This document shows, piece by piece, positions 36,301 to 46,000 of a stretch of 64,000 bases of DNA. Source of the DNA: Cladorhizidae sp. MBARI D1340-BT2 (taxonomy: Eukaryota; Porifera; Demospongiae; Poecilosclerida; Cladorhizidae); assembly GCA_028752905.1 (NCBI GenBank), contig JAQNBH010000012.1, positions 22,725,112 to 22,789,111 of the forward strand, in the 5' to 3' direction. Positions within the stretch are counted from its first letter, which is position 1. Each line of letters starts with the position of its first letter. The notes beneath the pieces were generated by a model. It worked only from the letters and a program-made list of their open reading frames with translations, had not been told where the DNA came from and did not search any database. Made by a program: the position numbers and the translations under genes.

Positions 36301-39300
36301 ATTAGAAAAAGTCCACCCAACAATTCCTGCTCTTCTGATCCACACACACACAGAGCTCAACTGAACAGGTATTTGCGACGGTCCACTGTGGTTGGTCAGC
36401 TTGTGGATGCACCAACAGACTGGTGCATATAGTTGCATATAGTAATCAAGTTGGCCTGAAAGGTGTACAAGGTGTGTGTGTGTGTTTGTGTGTGTATGTA
36501 TGGTTACAGATTGTCACACCTGTAAAGATAATCCCACAATAACAACAACAACAACAATAGCAACTAACTTTGACATCTCCAAATACACTGCCTGTGTTTG
36601 CTACTCTCTCCTTCCCTCCACCTCCAACTCCTCCTGCCTCTACTGAGGCTTTGTGCTGCAGTCCTGCAGACACTGGGAACTTGTCTGTGAGCGGCCGTAT
36701 GTCTGCCACTGAGTTCATCTCGGCTACAACTTGAGTGCTCGTCTTCCAAACGTTGTTGTGAAACACAAGCCCGGGACGGCGATGCGCCGTCTCTACGGTC
36801 CGAATAGCAAATGGTGCCCTATACGTCCCCCCAACTCCTTCCTCCTCCCTCTTCGACACGAGCGAGTCTCCCGAACCTTTCACTTCCTGCTCCTTTTGCA
36901 GGTCCTTGCAGAGATTGGTGAGTTTTAATAAAGAGCCTTTCTTTGTATTGGCTTGCATGAGGTCGGAGAACTCGAGAGCAATGGTGGATATTGATTGCTC
37001 GACATGCTCTTGAGTTTGGGGGAATCTGGAAAGAGAACTGGAACGAGCATGGCGACTCGAACTGGAGTTGGACCTGTAATGGCGGCGTCGAGACCGATTC
37101 CGATGTCTATCATGTCTGGAATCGTATCTGGGATGCAAAGAACGAGATCTGGAACGGGAATGGGAAGTGCTAGTTGATGTAGTTCCAGAACTTTGTCTTC
37201 TATGGTGTCGCTTCTCGCCTCTAGAGTGTCTCAATCTGGACCTGGAATGGCATCGATGACGAACATATCTAGATCTGGAGCGTGATCTGATTTTTCCCCT
37301 GGATCTGACTGGGGACAGACTTCTTGATCTTGACCTTTTCTTGGATCTGACTGGGGACAGACTTCTTGATCTTGACCTTTTCTTGGATCTGACTGGGGAC
37401 AGACTTGTCGATTTTGACCTCCTTCTATTCCTGGATCTGACTGGGGACAACCTTCTCGATTTTGACTTCCTTCTATTCCTGGTTTGGACTGGACACAGCC
37501 TTCTCGATTTTGACCTCCTTTTGGATCTGACTGGGGAAAGACTTCTAGATCTTGACCTCTTTCTAGTCTTGGATCTGACTGGGGATAGACATCTTGATTT
37601 TGACCTCTTTCTAATCTTGGATCTGACTGGGGATAGACTTCTTGATCTTGACTTCTTTCTAGTCTTGGACCTGACTAGGGACCGACTTCTCGATCTTGAC
37701 CGACTTCTCGATCTTGACCTCCTTCTAGATCTGACTGGGGACAGACTTCTCGATTTTGACCTCCTTCTGGATCTGACTGGGGACAGACTTCTTGATCTTG
37801 ACTTCTTTCTAGTCTTAGACCTGATTAGGGACAAACTTCTCGATCTTGACCTCCTTCTGGATCTGACTGAGGACAAACTTCTCGATTTTGACCTCCTTCT
37901 GGATCTGACTGAGGACAAACTTCTTGATCTTGACCTATTTCTAGTCTTGGATCTGACTGGGGACAGACTTCTTGATCCTGAAATCTTCTTAGTCATGGAG
38001 GGGGACACGTTTCCAGAAGCACCTGATGGGCACCTAGATGATTTATGCTCGCTCAATCTCCTGCCTTCTTCGGCGTCAAGCGACGAGCTACGGGAGTGCG
38101 TGCAGAGAAGAAATAAAAACATAAGAAAAGCAGTTCCTACATCTCCACCTCCATACCAAACAGAGTACAAAGGTCGGATAGCCAAGCAGACTTCAGTATC
38201 AAACAGCTACGGTGTGGATAAGGGAATGCCATGCCTCCATTTATTGTCACACAAAACATAAACCCTTACATGGTATTACGCTGAATGCATGCACTACTAA
38301 CTAGTTAGTCAGGCCTGATCGAGATTAATCCAGCTTCCCGAGCAGATGCTGGCCATAGAATAACCAGGCAACCTTGCTCAATTCATGAGTAGCTCTCCCC
38401 ACCAGCTATCTAACCAAGCCTACAAGGACGAGACGCATTTTCACTACAAAATTTCTACTGAAGCAAAAGGGACGTGATGGTAAAACATTGCATGCTTCCC
38501 CTCTCTCTCACACACAAGCTGAATAAACCAGTAGCACTGTCATGTAAGAACTTTACTGCATATTGTTGTTTATTGCATAAGCGATCCTTTACCTCACAGG
38601 AGAAGTGCAATGCTCTTGCTGAATTTTATTTTATTCTGTAAATTACCCTCTCTTCCTTCTCATTGAATCATGGGATCTGGAACGGGACTTCCTTCGAGGC
38701 AGCTCCGCCTTAAAAGGATAATATTAGATATAATATAAGGCATGAATACTGTGTTTTCTGGAGTATAGGTGGCAATTGAGGTCAGAGTGCACTCTGGCCC
38801 CTGTGTGCTGGTGGGCGCTAAGTTAGTGTAACAATGGTTAACTTTGGTGAGCAACTTATACTCAGTTGTAACCTCTACTGCAGTGCGACTTTTAGTCCAG
38901 TATGACCTCTACACCGGTGCGACCTCTACTCCAGCAAATAGGCACATGATTTTCTCTGCCTAAAACATAATTATCAATAGCGCTAGCCTATCCACCCCAC
39001 TCTGCCTCAGGCCACACCTCGTAGCTAGCCTATCCACCCCACTCTGCCTCAGGCCACACCTCGTAGCTAGCCTATCCACCCACTCTGCCTCAGGCCACAC
39101 CTCGTAGCTAGCCTATCCACCCACTCTGCCTCAGGCCACACCTCGTAGCTAGCCTATCCACCCCACTCTGCCTCAGGCCACACCTCGTAATCACTCGAAA
39201 GAACACAAAAGCAAGTTGGTCTTCATAACCATGGTTTCTATATAAGTACTTATGTATTCATGTCATCAGCTAACACTCCAAAATCATTCTAGCTTTACTT

Positions 39301-42300
39301 ACATAATTATTCGTGTCATCAGCTAACACTGCAAATCATTCTAGCTTTACTTACATAATTATTCATGTCATCAGCTAACACTGCAAATCATTCTAGCTTT
39401 ACTTACATAATTATTCATTTCATCAGCTAACACTCCAAAATCATTCTAGCTTTACTTACATAATTATTCATGTCATCAGCTAACACTGAAAATCATTCTA
39501 GCTTTACTTACATAATTATTCATGTCATCAGCTAACACTGCAAATCATTCTAGCTTTACTTACATAATTATTCATTTCATCAGCTAACACTCCAAAATCA
39601 TTCTAGCTTTACTTACATAATTATTCATGTCATCAGCTAAGACTGCAAATCATTCTAGCTTTACTTACATAATTATTCATGTCATCAGCTAACACTGCAA
39701 ATCATTCTAGCTTTACTTACATAATTATTCATGTCATCAGCTAACACTGCAAATCATTCTAGCTTTACTTACATAATTATTCATGTCATCAGCTAACACT
39801 TCTAGCTTTACTTACATAATTATTCATGTCATCAGCTAACACTGCAAATCATTCTAGCTTTACTTACATAATTATTCATGTCATCAGCTAACACTGCAAA
39901 TCATTCTAGCTTTACTTACATAATTATTCATTTCATCAGCTAACACTCCAAAATCATTCTAGCTTTACTTACATAATTATTCATGTCATCAGCTAAGACT
40001 GCAAATCATTCTAGCTTTACTTACATAATTATTCATGTGATCAGCTAACACTGCAAATAATTCTAGCTTTACTTACATAATTATTCATGTCATCAGCTAA
40101 CACTGCAAATCATTCTAGCTTTACTTACATAATTATTCATGTCATAAGCTAATTACCTGTCCCTGCTATAAAATTCCTGCGTTTAGGTTGGATTAGGAAT
40201 GACAATGAGACCACCTCACCTTGCTATCCAGATTCCCACGTTTGGAGCAACTTTCGCCAGCCACACCTATGCTTTCAACAGTGTCGGCTTCTCTGCCACA
40301 CACACCAGCAGATCCTCCCACAGACCGCATGTCCTCCGTGTCACACACAGCACCGACACCTATCCTTTCAACATCAACTTCATTACTACTTCCTCCAGCA
40401 ACCAAACTTGAAAGTCTCTTCTTTCCACTTTCACCCATAACATCAACTTCTACGCTGCCAGATGCGTCCACTATGGCATCACCCACACTTCCACCTGCAC
40501 AGCCAGCCCCTCCCACCTTGCCACTTCCAGCTCCTCCCACCTCCTCACTCTTTCCCTCCCCCTCAGACTCAACCTCATGCTCACTTGCGTTCCTCTCGTC
40601 CGTCAACATGCGACGATGCTCACCACCACTTGGACTACTTCCCAACTTTCCTCTCCCATCTTCACTCTCTCCTTTCTCCTCCCTCTTGTTTGTGTCGGGG
40701 ACAGGGGACAAGGTGTGAGGATCTGAATCGTGGGAGCTGTCTCCAGCTGCTCTCTCGAGCATGGACTTCGAGAGAGAGTCGGACATTAGATCTTTTATCA
40801 GTTGAGGAGTGAACTCACAACCTCCCTGCAAGCATTAGGCATTGTCTCAACAATGGCAACTTATATACACCGCTACCTCGGAGGACATTGTGCACACACC
40901 GTCTGTCAGCGATCATTACATCCCCGAAGGCACACATTACATCACCATCACACTTGGTTGAGGCAGGTTGAGGTAGGTTGACAACAGCTCTATGGGGACT
41001 CACACACACTGGACCAACACCACACTGGGTTTAGGCAGGTTGACAATAGCTCAATGGGGACATGCACTGGATAAAAATAAACTATCTTCTGCAATGTAGT
41101 AACATATAGAGGAAATACTCATTGGAAAAAACTTTCATTTGTCTTCAGGAAAATCTTTATGCTCTTCTCACATGTTCACTAAGAAGCTTCTAGATATATT
41201 GTCTCGTTTTCAGCTGACAAAAGTTCACTTGAACTGACTTCCTTCCAGCGAGCAAGTAGTGATTCAATGAACAAGAGGAAGGTTATAAGCATTAAGTTTT
41301 GTGAGGGTGATTAATCAAAACTCTATGTGGGTGTGGCATTGCACAATGAAACACCTAGTAAATAGTTTCATTTTTAAGTGTGCTGGCTTGACAGTTCAGT
41401 CCAACCAAGTTGATGACTTAGTCAGTAAGCTGCTCTACATAACTAGCCAGCAAACACTTACTTTGATGCCATCTGTCTCCAGGCAATCCAGAGCATTCTG
41501 GAGCACTTTATCTTCAAGATCCAACTGCGTACAGCATACACACAACAAACAATATATAACCCTTCTGATTATATTGATCACATACGAGTTATTGTATCCG
41601 GTTATCAAATAACAAAATTACCTCCAGAATGCCCTACATCACAATGATCTGGCAGGTGTAAAACATAAGTGTGTGTGCGAATATGGCTGAGAGTTTTTGT
41701 TAAGAAGTAGTAATACGCAAATAATATATACTGTCAGTTCCTTTGCTCTATAAACCAACTAGATTGTATGAAGCCAGTTCTCTCTTGCACTCACTGTCTG
41801 AGCCAGCAGCACTCACGAGTGGAAGCACATTGCCAAGCTTTATAGTCAAACGTTGCATCCACCTCCATAGCTAGAGCATGTTGAAGAATTTGTGTAGCAA
41901 AGTCACAATGAAACTCCAGTATCCCTCACCTGAAGGCTATTTACGCAGCCCATTTCTCAATCCTGTGCAGCCATTTTAGCACTGCTCGTCCTTCCCATCG
42001 TCACAGTTTTCCCTCCCTCCCCACGACGACCATTTCCTTGTTTCAAGTAAGCACATTCTATTTAAGCCAGGAGACATATTCCTACTCAATGTGCATAAAT
42101 GATGTAAGGCGAACATAAAAGACACAACGATACATCGCAGATAAAGACCACTTGTGGCAGCACGAATGCTAATATTATGTTGAGTAAAGGTGAAGCAGAT
42201 CGGTTCTTATCGAGTCACGAAGTGCTTTTAGTACTGGAATGTCTTCAGTACTAATTTAAGAGTCAGTTATACGATACAGGCATTAGCCTCGCTCTTTTCC

Positions 42301-42887
42301 AGTGCTAAACATTTGCAAAAACAGAACATTTGCAAAAACAGTTGGAAAATATAGGATTTCTAGTGTTCCTTTTCAATTTCTTTGTTTCTGCAGCCCTGAG
42401 GTGATTGGTTAACAAGGTCTCATACGGTTGGAAGGAGGAGGGAGAATATCCTCCTTCCATAAAAGAAATCCCCCCTTGATATAATAATAAGTATAATAAG
42501 TATAATTGAATAATATTATTAGGTGGACCAAGAAAACAATTTTGGGATCACCAAACATGGCATGCATGTCACCTCCTACACTTTCTGCATTAAATCGTAT
42601 TCCAGCCTCTGGGGGATACCTAGTGGTTTTCAGCATATGTTCGCCCTGCATTTTCCTTGGAAATGTGTATAGCTCACGAGACTACATGCTCGACAGTCCA
42701 TGGGGAAGGGCAGGGAACCAAAAAAAATGGGGCAGCATATCCCAACTCTAACCTTTATGAGTTGTTTTTTATGGCGATGAGACTTTGACTTTTTCTTCTT
42801 TTTCTTCTTGTGGTGATGGTGGTGGTGGTGTTTACTCTTATGCTTGGTAGATGATAATTGCCTTCTTTTCTGCTCTGATGAACCCAT
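29820..42887 (-). CDS. SON: SON homologue (nuclear speckle RS/G-patch/dsRBD protein)
   Basis: Eleven exons in transcript order: 42753-42887, 41462-41524, 40220-40825, 38647-38708, 36569-38087, 33177-33287, 32406-32519, 31039-31186, 30661-30786, 30197-30312 and 29820-29936. All phases agree, giving 1038 residues. Order: His/Lys-rich N-terminus (1-45), short helix, acidic Ser/Gly region (67-268), RS repeats (289-700), conserved LTDKFPVSAGLQHK (~760), DLASKRTVATLRL, PLGQFTGQQ, G-patch (875-925), and a dsRNA-binding domain (962-1038). Vertebrate SON has the same order and promotes splicing of weak-site transcripts from nuclear speckles. The long vertebrate N-terminal peptide repeats are absent. 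The start is the first ATG in a good context (agaATGG). The intron of 3.3 kb at 33288-36568 could hide a further exon. Confidence 0.93.
31039..31186 (-). CDS. SON: SON G-patch exon
   Basis: It encodes KMFHGLAPVMSGFGAKMM, RKMGWNEGEALGK and EPLVLDVKLDRHG. Glycines and the GWxxGxxLGK core match the G-patch consensus and SON in particular, where MGWREGEGLGKNKEG is found. G-patch domains stimulate DEAH helicases in other splicing factors. The exon enters in phase 0 and leaves in phase 1 at gtgagt. Confidence 0.95.
31670..32232. repeat. 25-bp minisatellite in a SON intron, ~22 copies
   Basis: The unit is gagctggatggctgctcaac plus ccccct, with one-base length changes in the C-run and a few shortened copies. 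It lies between the exon at 32406 and the G-patch exon. Confidence 0.95.
32700..32960. repeat. C-rich low-complexity and short duplicated block
   Basis: Poly-C tracts at 32761-32772 and 32827-32852 with three copies of a block containing ttaatatccagattcctcca. It lies in the SON intron between 33177 and 32519. Confidence 0.75.
35725..35830 (+). repeat. Single copy related to the 61-bp array unit
   Basis: gacaaagtgg, cagttcaggag, aaagagcaaggctgagc and agcaatatccaga match the unit at 58870-59645 with small differences. It is probably the unexpanded dispersed parent or a sister copy. Confidence 0.65.
36113..36336. repeat. ~112-bp direct duplication
   Basis: Two near-identical copies start tctacactggtggaaatctt (first) and tatactggtggaaatcttgt (second) and end ccacccaacaattcctg-like. 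It lies in the SON intron. Confidence 0.85.
36569..38087 (-). CDS. SON: SON exon with RS repeats
   Basis: This 1519-bp exon encodes about 30 imperfect SRSLSPVRSK/RRRSKSR repeats at 37260-37990, tandemly related at DNA level, then a run of RS, RH and RD-type residues. It continues through DLMQANTKKGSLLKLTNLC, an ALxxLCK-like helix, and ends LTDKFPVSAGLQHK...SVFGDVK, which matches the conserved block of vertebrate SON after its RS region. The entering codon is split after GG; the exon leaves in phase 0 at gttagt. Repeat SPVR units are potential SR-kinase targets by family knowledge. Confidence 0.93.
38985..39190. repeat. ~42-bp tandem repeat, ~5 copies, in a SON intron
   Basis: The unit is tagcctatccaccccactct followed by gcctcaggccacacctcg. 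Confidence 0.9.
39245..40150. repeat. ~52-bp minisatellite in a SON intron, ~17 copies
   Basis: The unit contains cattctagctttacttacat and aattattcatgtcatcagct. It contains ttac|ataa motifs whose reverse complement gives repeated gtaagtaa-like donor sites on the SON sense strand. Confidence 0.95.
40935..41065 (-). repeat. Two copies of the 70-bp repeat family, inverted relative to the DDHD1 array
   Basis: ggcaggttga, gacaacagctctatgggga and ggaccaacaccacactggg are the reverse complement of the unit at 62535-63290. It lies in the SON intron between the exons at 41462 and 40825. Confidence 0.85.
41525..42752. other. SON: SON intron 1
   Basis: Apart from the possible alternative exon nothing is recognised. 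It is AT-rich near 42480-42520. Confidence 0.5.
41930..41953 (-). CDS. SON: Possible alternative SON first exon (MGCVNSLQ)
   Basis: ATG at 41953 in a good context begins MGCVNSLQ and meets a strong CAG|gtgagg donor in phase 0, so it could splice to the exon at 41524. A five-codon upstream reading frame (ATG 41974) ends just before it in the same frame. The reading MGC-x2-S is a classic N-myristoylation and palmitoylation motif, odd for a nuclear protein. There is no transcript support and chance is a serious alternative. Confidence 0.25.
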
Positions 42888-43077
42888 TCTTCCAGGGATG
42901 TTTTTGGCTTTTTTGATACCGGTCAAGCTAAGTAACTTCTGCAGGCATCTCGGGGAATGAAAACACGACAATACTTGACAACGCGCTCCATGATCACGTG
43001 GATCAAAATTCAATTAGCGGGGATAGCGACCTGCTGCCCCCAATTACTTCGTTGCGTTTACTGTAAACGTCCCGGTT
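42888..43077. promoter_or_regulatory. Shared 5' region of SON (minus) and DDHD1 (plus)
   Basis: The start codons are 190 bp apart and diverge, so both transcripts must start here or overlap. A CACGTG E-box-like site (43000-43005) is present and no TATA box is seen. On the SON strand several ATGs precede the chosen start, giving a short upstream frame from about 42991. Confidence 0.65.
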
Positions 43078-46000
43078 ATGTTTCCTTCTCCCGCCGACTC
43101 TGATAGAATGGATACTTCAGGCTCCACTTCTCCTAGAGCTATAACAAGTTCAACTTTCGACCACCAAAGAGCTTCTACGGGCCTCTATCCAGATTTGTCT
43201 CTGCCTGCCTGTTTGGTTTATGAGGAAGGTGACGTCTTAGGTGCCAAGCCCAAGAACAGACCAGCTCGCCCTCCTCCTCCGAGAGCCAATAGTTTTCCTG
43301 CAAAGAGAAGCAATGTTATTTCTGGGAATCTGGCTGACTTAACTAAGGTAATATTGTCAACTATGTAGTTTGTTGCAGCTGCAAACAGTGGGTTTATCAA
43401 GTCACAGAAATGCACCTCAGATGAGCAGGTGCTTTAGTTACTGCGCTGTTGGGAGGATATCTCACGAGATGTAGGAGAGGAATTGAAAAATTATGTAGGG
43501 TGAATTTTTTCTTGTGCAGCTGGGATATGAATAATGCCAGAGTGTACAATGTGCTAGTACTGGCTGGTGGCGCCTGCCATCCCTGCTATGTGCATAGTTG
43601 CAGATGTGTGCAGCGCTATAGTGCCAGCAGATGGCCTGCCACCCATGCTGCCATGTGCCTAGTCAGTGCTTAGCTTTAGAACCATGTGATATGTTCAGGG
43701 GAACTCCAGTACAGAATCCTATGAAAACCTGGCTATGCTCTGTGGGGCCTGTCTCAACAGCAGTAGGGAAGCACATGATAATACTTGGCACATGTACTGT
43801 AGTAGACTAGACACTTGTGCTAAAGCTCCTTTTTCAAACTATGACCTTGCAATGTTCTCAACAAATATACTCTCGAGAGTAAATTTCAATTATAAAAGCT
43901 TCTCCAATAATCAACCAAATTGTTTTCACTCGACATTTGGACTAGATGCTCTAGCCTTCATGAAGGCTAGAGCATCTAGTCATTATTCCTGATGAAGGCT
44001 AGAGCATCTAGTCATTATTCCTGATGAAGGCTAGAGCATCTAGTCATTATTCCTGATGAAGGCTAGAGCATCTAGTCATTATTCCTGATGAAGGCTAGAG
44101 CATCTAGTCATTATTCCTGATGAAGGCTAGAGCATCTAGTCATTATTCCTGATGAAGGCTAGAGCATCTAGTCATTATTCCTGATGAAGGCTAGAGCATC
44201 TAGTCATTATTCCTGATGAAGGCTAGAGCATCTAGTCATTATTCCTGATGAAGGCTAGAGCATCTAGTCATTATTCCTGATGAAGGCTAGAGCATCTAGT
44301 CATTATTCCTGATGAAGGCTAGAGCATCTAGTCATTATTCCTGATGAAGGCTAGAGCATCTAGTCCTGATGAAGGCTAGAGCATCTAGTCGAAATGTCGA
44401 GTGAAAACAATTTCAAGTTGACATAATGAAATTAGAATGACAGTCTCAATAATCAACTTGAAATTTACTCTCAATAAACTCTCAGTTTCTAAAGTCAACC
44501 GAGAGTTCGTTGAGAGTAATAATTAGGATTCCCAAATCTGAGCAGTATGGCTATTTGGCGGGGAACAGAGCCTTGCAAGAGTAAGTGATTGGTCAGCAGT
44601 GAGCCAGAATATCATATATGGCCCTGCTCACTTAGTCTCACTTACATAGCTGCACCCAGTTTTCCATCTGATTAGCTTGGCATGGCCATGGACTAATCCT
44701 AGTTTCAGTATTTTATGCATGTGGTATTATTATAAGAGTAGGGAGGTGGTGGTGTAGGTGTTTCTGGGTGGTAAAGGTGGTGGATGGAGTGGTATGGGTG
44801 AGAAGGTGGTGGTGTAGGTGGGTGAAGGTAGGTTGGTAGTGATGCTATGGATGGGTGGAGGTAGTGGTATGTGTGGGTGGAGGTGGTGGTTTGTGTGGGT
44901 GGAGGTGTTGGTTAGGTGGGTTGGTAGAAGTGGTGGTAAAGGTGGGTGGGTGAATGTGATGGTGTAGGTGAGTGAGTGGGTATTGAATGATCTTGTGGGT
45001 GGGTATTGAATGATCTTGTGGGTGGGTATTGAATGATCTTGTGAGTGGGTATTGAATGATCTTGTGAGTGGGTATTGAATGATCTTGTGGGAGGGTCTAA
45101 AAAAGTGCTGTCTATGCGCACAACACAGTCATGCTCCTCCAATAGAGCATGAAGAACAGTTCTGTTGTGACAAACTTGAAACCTTACAAGTAGGCTTCTG
45201 GCCTCACTGAGCTCACTGTTAGGTTGAAACATATAGAAACAGTCTCATTGGTCAACCTGCAAAAACTTGGCATGTACCGTCTGGGTCTTGGAAAACTTCA
45301 GGGCAACTTGAATTAAAAATGGGGACCTTCAAAAGGAAAGTTCATATTTCGAGGCTAAAACACATTTTCAGCTTTACATTGTGTCGCGTTTTTAGCTAGA
45401 AAACGCGAAGCAGGTCCATTGTGCTGTGAATCATTCTCTACCACAGCATAGGTTGAAATAATGGGAGGAGAGGGCACATGGATACTGTGTAAGCATGGAC
45501 TTCACACAACCTTCTCTGGAACAGAACCTTCTCTGGAACAACCTTCTCTGGAACACAACCTTCTCCTCGGGAACACAACCTTCTCCTCTGGAACACAACC
45601 TTCTCTGGAACACAACCTTCTCTGGAACACAACCTTCTCTGGAACACAACCTTCTCTGGAACACAACCTTCTCTGAAACACAACCTTCTCTGGAACACAA
45701 CCTTCTCTGGAACACTACCTTATCTGGAACACAACCTTCTCTGGAACACAACCTTCTCTGGAACACAACCTTCTCTGGAACACAACTTCTCTGGAACACA
45801 ACCTTCTCTGGAACACAACCTTCTCTGGAACACAACCTTCTCTGGAACACAACCTTCTCTGGAACACAACCTTCTCTGGAACACAACCTTCTCTGGAACT
45901 CAACCTTCTCTGGAACACAACCTTCTCTGGAACACAACCTTCTCTGGAACACAACCTTCTCTGGAACAACCTTCTCTGGAACACAACCTTCTCTGGAACA

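Larger units (their letters stand above)
33288..36568. other. Large SON intron
   Basis: It contains AT-rich DNA, a gt-rich microsatellite (35075-35190), two copies of a ~65-bp segment (34650-34745), two copies of a ~112-bp segment (36113-36336), an inverted pair around aatgctttcaca near 34335-34375, and at 35720-35830 a piece related to the 61-bp array at 58870. No extra exon was found; the direct join of flanking exons keeps frame. Confidence 0.55.

Noticed and set aside
37341..38261. 306-codon plus-strand Asp/Leu-rich open frame
   Set aside because: It is the antisense shadow of the SON RS-repeat exon.
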